Shown here: one piece after another, positions 41,134 through 49,512 of the stretch | Layout of the letters: every line of letters begins with the position of its first letter | Numbering within the stretch: the stretch's first letter is position 1 | Program-made: the position numbers and the translations under genes | The notes under the pieces: model-generated | Database searches by the model: none | What the model saw: only the letters and a program-made list of their open reading frames with translations | Told to the model about the DNA's origin: nothing | Assembly (NCBI GenBank): GCA_035465395.1 | Contig: DATHRK010000073.1 | Coordinates: 62,001-126,000, forward strand | DNA: 64,000 nt | Direction of reading: 5' to 3' | Source of the DNA: DATHRK01 sp035465395 | GTDB taxonomy: Bacteria > Gemmatimonadota > Gemmatimonadetes > Longimicrobiales > RSA9

Positions 41134-42735
41134 CTAGCGCCCCGCCGGGGCCCCGACCAGCGAACCCATCGCCGCGAGCACGTCGTCCAGAAGGCCGGGT
41201 CCGTAGCGCGCCAGGTACTGCAAAGCATTCAGCACGCGCTCCTGCGGCTTGCCGCCCGGCACGAGGTTGACCTCGGCCTTGCGGAGCTGCTCGATCGCTA
41301 TGTCGCGCCGGTCCTCGGCGTGGCGGGCGATCCGCTTCTCGATCTCCCGGGTCTCCCCGAGCGCCGCGTTCCGCGCACTGGCCACGGCACCGGAGAGCGT
41401 CGGGTCGACGGACTTCACCGCTTCGCCCAGGCGCGCGTAGGCCTCGCCCAGGGACCCGCGCAGCGCCTTCAGCGCCTCGGCGACATCCTCGGGCAGCTCG
41501 TCGCGGAGCACACGCGCCGCGATCTCGTGGGCGGGTCGGTCGAAGTCGGCGGGCTCGAGGTCGAAGCGATCCAGGACCTTGCCCACCTTCCCTTCGACGA
41601 GCGTGACCGAGAAGCGGGGCACCACGATGGGGGGCTCAAGGTCGTGCTCCGCGAAGAGGGGCTCGATCTGGGCGAAGTAGGCCACCTCGGCCGGCCCGCC
41701 GACGTACGCCAGCGTCGGCAGGATCGCGCTCTCCAGCACGGGGCGAAGTCCGACGCCCGCGCTCAGCGCCCGGGCCTGGCGCGCCCGCTCACGGACCTCA
41801 TCGCCGTCGAGCACGGTGCCGGACGCGCGCATCCGGAAGCGGTCGCCGTCCCGGAAGAGCCTCTCGCGTCCCGCGGGGCCCGCCAGGTGGAGGTTGGTCC
41901 CGCCTTCCAGCACCGGGATCTGGGCGTGGTACCCGGCTTCGACCAGCTCCGTCGACCGATCGGCGAGGCGTCGTTCCTGGCGCTCGGCGGCGGCGAGCTC
42001 CGCGAGGAGGATGGGCTCGGAGGCCGCGCGCGTCGCTTCGCCGGCCGGGTCCACGAAGAGGACCCCGAGCCGGCCCGCGAGCGCGCCGAACCAGTGCTCG
42101 AAGGCGCCGGCGACGGTCGCCTCGGGCGTGTACGCCTCGCGCAGCGCCGCCAGCAGCGGCGCCGAGAAGTCCGTTTCGGGCAGCGCGCCCTCCAAGGCGT
42201 CCAGGGCCTCCCGCACCGCCGGTCCGAGGGGTCGGTCCGCCATCGCCGGCCGCGCGGCATCGGCGTCGCCCGGCGGCAACGCGATCTCGACCAGCGTGTT
42301 GCTGGAATCCAGCAGCCAGGTGCGCCTGGCCTCGTCCCAGTCGTGGTCGTCCGACGCGACCCAGAACGCCGGGGCGACCGGCGCGTCCATCGCTTCCTCG
42401 AGGTCGCGCGCGAGCCGCACGGCGGAGAGCATCTTGTAGAGGCCCATGAGCGGCCCCCCGAACAGTCCCGGCTGGTGGCCCGTGGTGACCAGGTAGCCGC
42501 CGCCTGCGACCACGCGATCGAGCGCGCTGGTGGAGGCCTCCGACGGTGCGCTCACCAGGTCGCGCAGAGCTGAGCGGTCCGCGAATCGGGCGTCCACGGC
42601 CTCGGCGCGGGCCGAGAAAGCCTGGAGCGAGCCGGGGTCGCGGCTCAGGAAGGAGCGGATGGCCCCCCCGTTCGACAGGTGGTCCCGGGCGATGGGGTTC
42701 GAGGTCGCTCGCGCGACGCGGATCTCCAGGCTCAC
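41134..42735 (-). CDS. bshC: Bacillithiol biosynthesis cysteine-adding enzyme BshC
   Basis: 533-residue cytoplasmic enzyme expected to add cysteine to GlcN-malate in the last step of bacillithiol synthesis. Family motifs include TTGHQPGLFGGPLMGLYKM near residues 88-106, FWVASDDHDWDEA, and YVGGPAEVAYFAQ, with a C-terminal coiled coil (IEKRIARHAEDRRDIAIEQL region). The GTG start overlaps the rlmH stop as GTGA. bshA and bshB are not in the window. Confidence 0.92.
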   Translation of the reverse strand: MSLEIRVARATSNPIARDHLSNGGAIRSFLSRDPGSLQAFSARAEAVDARFADRSALRDLVSAPSEASTSALDRVVAGGGYLVTTGHQPGLFGGPLMGLYKMLSAVRLARDLEEAMDAPVAPAFWVASDDHDWDEARRTWLLDSSNTLVEIALPPGDADAARPAMADRPLGPAVREALDALEGALPETDFSAPLLAALREAYTPEATVAGAFEHWFGALAGRLGVLFVDPAGEATRAASEPILLAELAAAERQERRLADRSTELVEAGYHAQIPVLEGGTNLHLAGPAGRERLFRDGDRFRMRASGTVLDGDEVRERARQARALSAGVGLRPVLESAILPTLAYVGGPAEVAYFAQIEPLFAEHDLEPPIVVPRFSVTLVEGKVGKVLDRFDLEPADFDRPAHEIAARVLRDELPEDVAEALKALRGSLGEAYARLGEAVKSVDPTLSGAVASARNAALGETREIEKRIARHAEDRRDIAIEQLRKAEVNLVPGGKPQERVLNALQYLARYGPGLLDDVLAAMGSLVGAPAGR

Positions 42736-43211
42736 GACCCCTCCGTGCCCTTGTGGTAGGGTTCGCCCCTCAGGATCGTGCCGGCCCGGTAGATCTGTTC
42801 GAGCAGGACGAGGCGTGCGATGTCGTGCGGCATCGTGAACGGCGAGAGGGACAGGCACGTGTCGGCCCTCTCGAGCACGGTAAGCGCCAGTCCGTAGGCC
42901 CCGCCGACCACGAACACGGTGCCGGGCCGACCATAGAGGCGATGGCCGTCGAGATGCTGGGCGAGCGCGCGGGAGTTCCAGGACTCGCCGGTCCGTGTGA
43001 GGGCCACGACCTCGGCGTCATCCGGCAACCGCTCGAGGATCCGGTCCGCTTCGGCCGAGCGTACCCCCGCGGCCGACGCGTCGCCGGTCGCGCCGGCCTT
43101 GACCTCGATCGACTCCATCTTCCAGTAGCGCGACGCGCGATCCGCGTACTCGCCGATCGGGCCGGCGAGCTCGGGCCCGGCCTTCCCGACGCACAGCGTC
43201 CAGATCTTCAT
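42732..43211 (-). CDS. rlmH: 23S rRNA pseudouridine-1915 N3-methyltransferase RlmH
   Basis: 159-residue SPOUT-family methyltransferase acting on assembled ribosomes. The SAM-binding trefoil knot shows FVVGGAYGL at about 100-108, with LSLSPFTMPHDIARLVLLEQIYRA and the C-terminal GEPYHKG motif. The ATG overlaps the nadB stop as ATGA. Confidence 0.96.
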   Translation of the reverse strand: MKIWTLCVGKAGPELAGPIGEYADRASRYWKMESIEVKAGATGDASAAGVRSAEADRILERLPDDAEVVALTRTGESWNSRALAQHLDGHRLYGRPGTVFVVGGAYGLALTVLERADTCLSLSPFTMPHDIARLVLLEQIYRAGTILRGEPYHKGTEGS

Positions 43212-44776
43212 GGTTCGAGCACCGTGTCGCGCCGATAGGATGGATCGGCCTCCGGATGGTCCAGGTTGTGATGCAAGCCGCGACTCTCCTTTCTCGTGCG
43301 CGCGCAACGAGCCACGAGGCTCGCGGTGATGAGCAGGTTCCGTGCTTCGATCGCCCCCGAGCCGCCGAGCGCGGCCAGCGTGGCCGCGTCGCCGTACCAC
43401 GCGTCCAGGGTGTCGACCGCCTCGGCCAGCCGATCGTCGCGCCTGACGATACCGACCTGTTCCCACATCAGCGTGCGGATGCGGCCTTCGATCGGGCCCC
43501 TGTCCTCGTCGTCGGCCTCGAAGCCATCGAGCGTGTTCGGGTCGGCGGGCCGCGCGTCCGTGCCGGCATCGGGCGAAGCCGACGCGAGGCCGTCGGCCAC
43601 CGCGAGCGCCGCACGGTGGCTGTAGACGACGGCCTCGAGCAGCGAGTTCGATGCCAGCCGGTTGGCGCCGTGCACGCCCGTGAACGCCACTTCTCCGACC
43701 GCGAAAAGCCCCTCGATGGACGTGCGGCCGTCGGCGTCGGTGGCCACGCCGCCACAGGCGTAGTGGGCGGCGGGCACCACCGGAACCGGCGTCGTGCGCA
43801 TGTCGATGCCGCTCGCGGCGCATTCGGCGACGATGTTCGGAAATCGCCGCTGTAGCACGTCTGCGGGGATCCGGGTCGCGTCCAGGAGGGCGTGCGGGGC
43901 CCCGGAGCGCTTGAGCTCGAGGTCGATCGTCCTGGCCACCACGTCGCGCGTCGCGAGGGAGCCCCGCGGGTGGTCCGCCATCAGCGCGCTTCCGTCCATT
44001 GCCAGCAGCTCCGCGCCCTCGCCCCGTACGGCCTCCGAGATCAGCACCGCCCGGTTCTCCGCCGGATAGAGCGCCGTCGGGTGGAACTGCACGAACTCCA
44101 GGTTGCCGACGCGTGCCCCGGCGCGCCACGCCATGGCCAGCCCATCGCCCGTGGCGATCGCGGGGTTGGTGGTGTGACGGTAGATGCGCCCCAGCCCGCC
44201 CGTGGCGAGCAGCGTGTACTCCGCGCGCACCGGCAGCGCCCGCCCCACCACGCGGTCGTAGACGAGGCATCCCTCGCAGCGCCTCTCGGCTGCCTCCCCC
44301 GAGACCAGGAGGTCGACCGCCAGATGGTCCTCCAGGACCTCGATCGAGGGATGCGTCGCGACCGCCTCGAGCAGCGCCGATTCGATCGCGCGGCCGGTCC
44401 GGTCCAGCGCGTGCACGATGCGCCGGTGGGAGTGCCCTCCCTCGCGCCCCAGGTGCAGGCGCGCTCCGGTGCGCGAAAACTCCACCCCCCACGCCAGGAG
44501 CTCCTGGATGCGGCGCGGGCCCTCCGCGACGAGCCGCTCGACGGCGGCGGCGTGGCAGAGACCCGCGCCGGCCTCGAGGGTGTCGCGCACGTGGTCGGCC
44601 GCCGAGTCCTCCGGGTCCAGCACCGCCGCGATGCCGCCCTGCGCGTAGTTGGTGTTCGATTCGGCGCGGTGCTTCTTGGTGACGAGCGTGACGTCGGCGT
44701 GCTCGGCGAGCTTCAACGCGAAGCTCAGCCCAGCGACGCCGGACCCGACGACGGCCACGCGTCGAGGCGGCGTCAC
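43208..44776 (-). CDS. nadB: L-aspartate oxidase NadB
   Basis: FAD-dependent enzyme (522 residues) that oxidises L-aspartate to iminoaspartate for NAD synthesis. FAD-binding VVGSGVAGLSFAL is at the N-terminus; NTNYAQGGIAAV, FVQFHPTALYP, HYACGGV and GANRLASNSLLEAVVYS match the succinate dehydrogenase/NadB flavoprotein family. The GTG at 44776 overlaps the lpxK stop as GTGA and was preferred over a GTG two codons earlier. nadA and nadC are not in the window. Confidence 0.95.
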   Translation of the reverse strand: MTPPRRVAVVGSGVAGLSFALKLAEHADVTLVTKKHRAESNTNYAQGGIAAVLDPEDSAADHVRDTLEAGAGLCHAAAVERLVAEGPRRIQELLAWGVEFSRTGARLHLGREGGHSHRRIVHALDRTGRAIESALLEAVATHPSIEVLEDHLAVDLLVSGEAAERRCEGCLVYDRVVGRALPVRAEYTLLATGGLGRIYRHTTNPAIATGDGLAMAWRAGARVGNLEFVQFHPTALYPAENRAVLISEAVRGEGAELLAMDGSALMADHPRGSLATRDVVARTIDLELKRSGAPHALLDATRIPADVLQRRFPNIVAECAASGIDMRTTPVPVVPAAHYACGGVATDADGRTSIEGLFAVGEVAFTGVHGANRLASNSLLEAVVYSHRAALAVADGLASASPDAGTDARPADPNTLDGFEADDEDRGPIEGRIRTLMWEQVGIVRRDDRLAEAVDTLDAWYGDAATLAALGGSGAIEARNLLITASLVARCARTRKESRGLHHNLDHPEADPSYRRDTVLEP

Positions 44777-45774
44777 GGGCACACCCCGGTCAGCGCGTCG
44801 CGCAGGGCGACCTCGCCGGCCACGACGCTCACGCGCTCGCGCAGCGCCCAGACCGGGGTGCGGGCCGCGAGCGCACCGAGCTTCACTCCGTCCTTTTCGG
44901 TCGTGACGATCGGCCGTCCTCCGGCGAGGCGGCGCAGCGCCTCGACATCCGCGTCATCGTAGTGGTGGTGGTCCCCGTAGGTCCGCAGCTCGGCGAGATC
45001 CGCACCGGCGGCGATCGCGCTGTGGCGAAAGCCCTCCGGGTGCGCGATCGCGCACACGCCGAGGACCGGGCCCTCCGGCCGCTGGTCGCCGGGTCCCGGT
45101 CCGAGGCGCCGCCATCCTACGGCCTCGAGCACGATCTCGGCCACCGGGGCAGCGGTCAGCGGCGCCAGCTCGGCCCGCACCCGAGCCGCCCCATCCGCGG
45201 GCGCGCCGCGGTGGGTCAGCAGGATGACGTCCGCGCGAGCGATCGCGGACGGGGCCTCGCGCCACGGCCCGCGGGGCAGCAGCCGCGGCGACGCCTCCCA
45301 GCGATCCACCGGAACCAGCACGAGGTCCAGGGCGCGCCGCAGCGCCATATGCTGGAACCCGTCGTCCAGCACCGCGACGTCGGCCCCCCGCGCGGCCGCC
45401 GCGCGGACCCCCGCGCTCCGATCGCGCCCGACGATCACGGGGATCTCGGGGTTCCAGAGCCGATGCAACGCGGGCTCGTCGTCGGCGTATCCGCCGTGCA
45501 GCACGACCGGGCTGGCGCCGAGCCCGCGAAGCCGATCGGCCACGTACGCCGCGACGGGCGTCTTGCCCGCACCGCCCACGAGCAGGTTGCCCACCGATAC
45601 CACCGGTATGGGCGGCGTCGTTGCGTCGAGCATACCCCGCGCGTAGAGGCGCGCCCGTGACGCGATGGCCACCCGATACGCCCACTCCGCGGGCGCCAGC
45701 AGCACGTCCGCCGCGGCGCGACCGACGACCGGGCGGCCGGCGACGTAGGCGCGGGCCCAGTCAGCGGCGGACAT
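44773..45774 (-). CDS. lpxK: Tetraacyldisaccharide 4'-kinase LpxK
   Basis: Membrane-associated kinase (333 residues) that phosphorylates the 4' position of the lipid A disaccharide. The P-loop is GNLLVGGAGKTPV (about 62-74), followed by LHGGYADDEP, VLDDGFQHM and C-terminal TTEKDGVKL. An N-terminal amphipathic helix suits membrane docking. It overlaps the DUF374 acyltransferase gene by 14 nt. Confidence 0.95.
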   Translation of the reverse strand: MSAADWARAYVAGRPVVGRAAADVLLAPAEWAYRVAIASRARLYARGMLDATTPPIPVVSVGNLLVGGAGKTPVAAYVADRLRGLGASPVVLHGGYADDEPALHRLWNPEIPVIVGRDRSAGVRAAAARGADVAVLDDGFQHMALRRALDLVLVPVDRWEASPRLLPRGPWREAPSAIARADVILLTHRGAPADGAARVRAELAPLTAAPVAEIVLEAVGWRRLGPGPGDQRPEGPVLGVCAIAHPEGFRHSAIAAGADLAELRTYGDHHHYDDADVEALRRLAGGRPIVTTEKDGVKLGALAARTPVWALRERVSVVAGEVALRDALTGVCP

Positions 45775-46411
45775 CGGCGTCGGCGGCGTCCACCAGGTCG
45801 TTCAGCGTGGTCTCGAGGTCGATCCGCAGGCGCTCCAGCGCCGTCGCATCGGCATCGGGCGGAACCGCCACGGGCGCCCCGAAGCGCACGATCACCCTGG
45901 TGAACGGCAGGGGGACGAGAAACGCGTCCCAGCTTCCGGCGCGCAAGGTCCTGTGGGCGGCGATCGCGACCGGGACGACCGGCGCCCCCGTCAGGCGCGC
46001 GGCCTGGAGCGGCCCCGCTTTCATGACGCGCGCCGGACCCCGCGGGCCGTCCGGGGTGAGCGCGACGCGGCGACCCGCCTGCAGCTGCCGGACGACGGCG
46101 CGCAGCCCCGTGGTCCCGCCGCGGGAGCTGGAGCCCCTCTCGACGTGGTAGCCCCACCTGGTGGCGACGTCGGCTATGAGACGCCCATCGCCCGACCGGC
46201 TCACGAGCGTGGCGACGCCGGAGCCCCGGTACGCGTGCGCGATCGGGAGCAGGCGTCCGTGCCAGAAGACCGCGACGTACGGCTTTCCGGCGTCTTCGAG
46301 GGCGTCCACCTCCTCGTTGCGCTGGATGTCGACGCGGACGGTGCGGAGCCAGACGTCCAGAGCCCGCAGACCCCAGCGCAGGACCCATGGCGGGAACGTC
46401 CGGCGTGCCAT
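45761..46411 (-). CDS. DUF374 lysophospholipid-acyltransferase-like protein
   Basis: 216 residues. DUF374 proteins resemble the LPLAT acyltransferases; here FWHGRLLPIAHAYR carries the His of an HxxxxD-like site and SRSGDGRLIADVATRWGYHVERGS plus LTPDGPRGPARVMKAG match family motifs. Lying between lpxB and lpxK, it is a good candidate for a lipid A acyltransferase in place of LpxL/LpxM, but acyl donor and acceptor are not shown. Its ATG overlaps the lpxB stop (TAATG). Confidence 0.85.
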   Translation of the reverse strand: MARRTFPPWVLRWGLRALDVWLRTVRVDIQRNEEVDALEDAGKPYVAVFWHGRLLPIAHAYRGSGVATLVSRSGDGRLIADVATRWGYHVERGSSSRGGTTGLRAVVRQLQAGRRVALTPDGPRGPARVMKAGPLQAARLTGAPVVPVAIAAHRTLRAGSWDAFLVPLPFTRVIVRFGAPVAVPPDADATALERLRIDLETTLNDLVDAADADVRR

Positions 46412-47568
46412 TAGCGGGTCGCTCCGCCGGGCTCCGGGTCGGCCCCCGCTGCCAGGAGCTCGGCGGCGATAGCGGCGACCCGCTCGCTCGGGTCCCCGCC
46501 TCCGGGCGCCGACAACGCTTCCCTCACCTGCGCCAGCGCGGCGATCATCGCTTCCCTCTCGGGGCCCTCGGCCAGCGCGCGTTCGAGCGCGGGGCCGATC
46601 GCCTCCTCGGTCGCCTCGCCTTGGACGAACTCGCGTACCACCGGAGCGCCGGCCACGAGGTTGACCAGGGATACCCACGGCACCCGCACGACGCGGCGCG
46701 CGAGCGCGAACGTGAGCGCGCTGGTGCGGTAGGCGACGACCATCGGGACCCCCGCGATGGCGGCCTGCAGGGTTCCCGTCCCGGATTTGACGAGCGCTGC
46801 GCGGGCGTGGCCGAGCAGGCCCCAGGCGTCGTCGGTGGTCGGCACCTCCGACCGGGCGAACGCGCTCCCGTGCAGCCCGTGCGCCCGGGCGATCACGAGC
46901 TGGGCGTCGACGGACGAGGCGGCGCGGCGCCCGGCGGCCACGAACAGCTCCAGATGGCGAGCCAGCTCCTGCTCCCGGGAGCCCGGCAGCAGGGCGAGCA
47001 GCGGTCTGGCGGGGTCGAGCCCCAGCGCCGCGCAGAAGGCCGCCCGGTCCGGTAGGGCCGGCCGATCGTGAAGCAGCGGATGGCCCACGAACTCCGCCGC
47101 CACCCCCTCGGCCCCCAGGTCATTCGCCTCGAACGGCAGGATCACGGCGACGCGGTCCGCGTGGCGCGCCAGCTGCCGCACCCGCCCCCGCTTCCACGCC
47201 CACACCTGCGGCGCGATGTAGTATAGGACAGGCACCCCGCGCCGGTGCGCCGCGGCCGCGAGCCGCAGGTTGAACCCTGGATAATCGATCGGCACGACCA
47301 GGTCCGGACGCCGCTCGTCGATGGCCCGGCCCACACGGGAGAGCAGCCCCAGGAAGTACGGTAGATGCCGGACCACCTCGGCGAAGCCCATCACCGCCAG
47401 GCGCTCCAGGTCGGCCAGCAGATCGACGCCTTCGGCCGCCATGCGCGGCCCCCCCAGCCCCCAAAGGCGCGCGTCGGGCCAGCGCCGCCGCAGGGCGCGA
47501 GCGAGCGCCGCGCCGTGCAGATCTCCGGAGACCTCGCCGGCCGCAAGGCAGATGCTCGGGACGGTCAC
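46411..47568 (-). CDS. lpxB: Lipid-A-disaccharide synthase LpxB
   Basis: GT19 glycosyltransferase (385 residues) that condenses UDP-diacylglucosamine with lipid X. Visible are AGEVSGDLHGA near the N-terminus, DYPGFNLRLA, YYIAPQVWAWKRGR and the C-terminal nucleotide-binding KSGTGTLQAA. The GTG start was chosen because the conserved N-terminus begins five residues later. A small membrane ORF ends 7 nt upstream. Confidence 0.96.
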   Translation of the reverse strand: MTVPSICLAAGEVSGDLHGAALARALRRRWPDARLWGLGGPRMAAEGVDLLADLERLAVMGFAEVVRHLPYFLGLLSRVGRAIDERRPDLVVPIDYPGFNLRLAAAAHRRGVPVLYYIAPQVWAWKRGRVRQLARHADRVAVILPFEANDLGAEGVAAEFVGHPLLHDRPALPDRAAFCAALGLDPARPLLALLPGSREQELARHLELFVAAGRRAASSVDAQLVIARAHGLHGSAFARSEVPTTDDAWGLLGHARAALVKSGTGTLQAAIAGVPMVVAYRTSALTFALARRVVRVPWVSLVNLVAGAPVVREFVQGEATEEAIGPALERALAEGPEREAMIAALAQVREALSAPGGGDPSERVAAIAAELLAAGADPEPGGATR

Positions 47569-47575
47569 CCCGTGG

Positions 47576-47707
47576 TCACAGGCGCGACGCCATCCAGATC
47601 ATCAGGAGCACCACCAGCAGGCCCGCGATGAGGCGCCAGAGCCGGGGTGGACGCGTGGGCGTTCGTTCCCCGCCACGCCGCTCACGAAGGACGCGCAGAA
47701 GCGACAT
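47576..47707 (-). CDS. Possible 43-residue membrane protein
   Basis: Short ORF MSLLRVLRERRGG... with a basic N-terminal half and a C-terminal hydrophobic helix (about 25-40, LIAGLLVVLLMIWMA). It overlaps the 3' end of the Gfo/Idh gene by 26 nt and stops 7 nt before lpxB, filling an otherwise empty gap. It resembles DUF5989-type microproteins only in size and topology. It may be real or a chance frame. Confidence 0.45.
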   Translation of the reverse strand: MSLLRVLRERRGGERTPTRPPRLWRLIAGLLVVLLMIWMASRL

Positions 47708-48653
47708 GTAGGTCGATGCGTTCCAGGATCTCCATGGCGGTCGCGAGGGCCCGCCGCCCGTCTTCACCGCTCACCGCCACGCGCCCCTCGCCCGCCGCCG
47801 CGGCGAGGAAGCTCTCCAACTCGTGCCGCAGCGGCTCGCCGCCGTCCGACCGAAGCGCGACCCGCTCGATGACGTCCTCGAGTCGACGGCCCGGTAGCGG
47901 CACACCCGGCGCGAACGCCACGTCATCGCGCACGCGGAGGAACTCGCCCGTGCCGGCGTCCAGGTCCAGGCTGATGTAGCCGGATCTCTGGAAGAAGCGG
48001 AACTTCCGCTTGCGCTCCAGCGACACCCTGCTCGCGGTCACGTTGGCCACGCAGCCTCCGGCGAACTCCAGGCGCGCGTTGGCGATGTCGGCGTTGGGAG
48101 TCAGCACCGGCACTCCGGTCGCCGAAAGGTCGCGCACGTCCTCGCCCACGATGCTGAGAATAAGGTCGAGGTCATGTATCATAAGATCAAGCACAACAGC
48201 CACATCGGTACCACGCGGACCGAATGGAGCGAGCCGGTGTGTCTCGATGAACAGGGGCGCCTCCAGGTAGGGCTCGCACGCCCGCAGCACGCCGTTGAAG
48301 CGTTCCACGTGGCCGATCTGGACGAGTGCTCCGGAGCCCGCGGCCGCCTCGAGGATGCGGTCCGCCTCCGCCAGGTCGGCCGCCATGGGCTTCTCGATCA
48401 GGACGGGGACGCCCCGCCGAAGAGCGGAGCGCGCGACCGGCTCGTGGGCGGCGGTGGGCACCGCTACGACCAGCGCGTCGATGCCGTCCAGGAGCGCCTC
48501 CAGGGACGGCCGCGCCTCGACGCCCAGCTCCCGCGCGACGTCGTGCATGCGCGCCTCGTCGGCGTCATGAACGAGGACGGCGGTCGCGAGGTCGCGCAGG
48601 ATGCGCGCGTGATGGAAGCCCAGGCTGCCCACCCACGCGACGCCGACGCGCAT
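47682..48653 (-). CDS. Gfo/Idh/MocA-family oxidoreductase in the lpx operon
   Basis: 323-residue NAD(P)-dependent oxidoreductase. The Rossmann motif reads WVGSLGFHH, with Trp in place of the first Gly of GxGxxG; the family EKP motif is present as LIEKPMA, and the substrate-domain helix has DLMIHDLDLIL with the usual histidine. Between lpxA and lpxB it could modify a UDP-sugar precursor of lipid A, as GnnA does in some bacteria, but no GnnB-type aminotransferase is nearby. Substrate unproven. Confidence 0.88.
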   Translation of the reverse strand: MRVGVAWVGSLGFHHARILRDLATAVLVHDADEARMHDVARELGVEARPSLEALLDGIDALVVAVPTAAHEPVARSALRRGVPVLIEKPMAADLAEADRILEAAAGSGALVQIGHVERFNGVLRACEPYLEAPLFIETHRLAPFGPRGTDVAVVLDLMIHDLDLILSIVGEDVRDLSATGVPVLTPNADIANARLEFAGGCVANVTASRVSLERKRKFRFFQRSGYISLDLDAGTGEFLRVRDDVAFAPGVPLPGRRLEDVIERVALRSDGGEPLRHELESFLAAAAGEGRVAVSGEDGRRALATAMEILERIDLHVASARPS

Positions 48654-48680
48654 CAGCCTCTACCCATCTTCAGCGACCTG

Positions 48681-49493
48681 CTAGACGAGGATCCCGCGCT
48701 CGCTCTCCTCCACGAACGACAGGAAGGTCTCGAGCTCCGGCGAAGCCGGGAGCTCGTCGCGGACCCGTTCCACCGCCTGGGAAACGTTGAGCTGCGAGAG
48801 GAAGAAGATCCGATAGGCCCGCTTGAGCTGCACGCGCACCTCCTCGGAGAATCCGCGCCGCTGCAGCCCAACGCCGTTCAGCCCGTAGAGCTGCATCGGG
48901 TTGCCCGCGGCCTTGAGGTACGGCGGCACGTCCTTGGGGACCCGCGACGCGCCGCCCACGAACGCGTGGCAACCGATGCGGACGAACTGGTGGATGGCCG
49001 TGAGCCCGCCGACGATGGCGTGGTCACCGATGAGGACGTGTCCCGCCATGTTCACCGCGTTCGACAGGACCACGTGGTCCCCCACCACGCAGTCGTGCGC
49101 GACGTGGACGTAAGCCATCAGCAGGCAGTCGCTGCCGACCTCGGTGCGGCCGCGGGCCGCGGTGCCGCGGTTCAGGGTCGCGTACTCGCGGATGACCGTC
49201 CGGTCACCGACGACGAGCGACGTGGCCTCGCCCTGATACTTGAGATCCTGGGGGTCCGTGCCGAGCACGGCTCCCTTGGCGAGGAAGCACTCGGCGCCGA
49301 CCTGCGTCTCTCGCTCGATCAGCACGTGCGGGCCGACGGTGGTGTCCTCACCGATGGTCACGTTCGGGCCGATGATCGCGTACGCGCCCACACGCACGCC
49401 CTCGCCGAGGCGCGCACTCGGATCGACGATCGCCGTCGGATGCACCTCGGCGCCTGGCCCGGCCTTGGTCCGCAGCATGCTCGTCTCCCTCAT
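48681..49493 (-). CDS. lpxA: UDP-N-acetylglucosamine acyltransferase LpxA
   Basis: First enzyme of lipid A synthesis, a left-handed beta-helix trimer (270 residues). Many hexapeptide repeats (for example VGAYAIIGPNVTIG) are followed by the active-site segment AYVHVAHDC, NAVNMAGHV and a helical C-terminus (GLNGVGLQRRGF). Two ATGs are possible: 49493 with GGAGG 9 nt upstream and 49478 with GGGAG 7 nt upstream. The first was kept. The stop lies 27 nt before the Gfo/Idh start. Confidence 0.96.
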   Translation of the reverse strand: MRETSMLRTKAGPGAEVHPTAIVDPSARLGEGVRVGAYAIIGPNVTIGEDTTVGPHVLIERETQVGAECFLAKGAVLGTDPQDLKYQGEATSLVVGDRTVIREYATLNRGTAARGRTEVGSDCLLMAYVHVAHDCVVGDHVVLSNAVNMAGHVLIGDHAIVGGLTAIHQFVRIGCHAFVGGASRVPKDVPPYLKAAGNPMQLYGLNGVGLQRRGFSEEVRVQLKRAYRIFFLSQLNVSQAVERVRDELPASPELETFLSFVEESERGILV

Positions 49494-49512
49494 CGAAACC
49501 GCCTCCCCCCCC

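Noticed and set aside
47682..48653. Calling the gene between lpxA and lpxB lpxI
   Set aside because: Its sequence has Gfo/Idh motifs (LIEKPMA, Rossmann start), not those of LpxI.
12164..48684. The same 15-nt sequence TCAGCGACCTGCTAG occurs at 12164-12178 (end of ccmB) and 48670-48684 (end of lpxA)
   Set aside because: One or two exact 15-mers are expected by chance in 64 kb of GC-rich DNA; no flanking similarity or further copies were seen.
49478..49493. Second ATG of lpxA as the true start
   Set aside because: It has a good GGGAG, but the first ATG is equally well served by GGAGG; the choice cannot be settled from sequence, so the longer form was kept.
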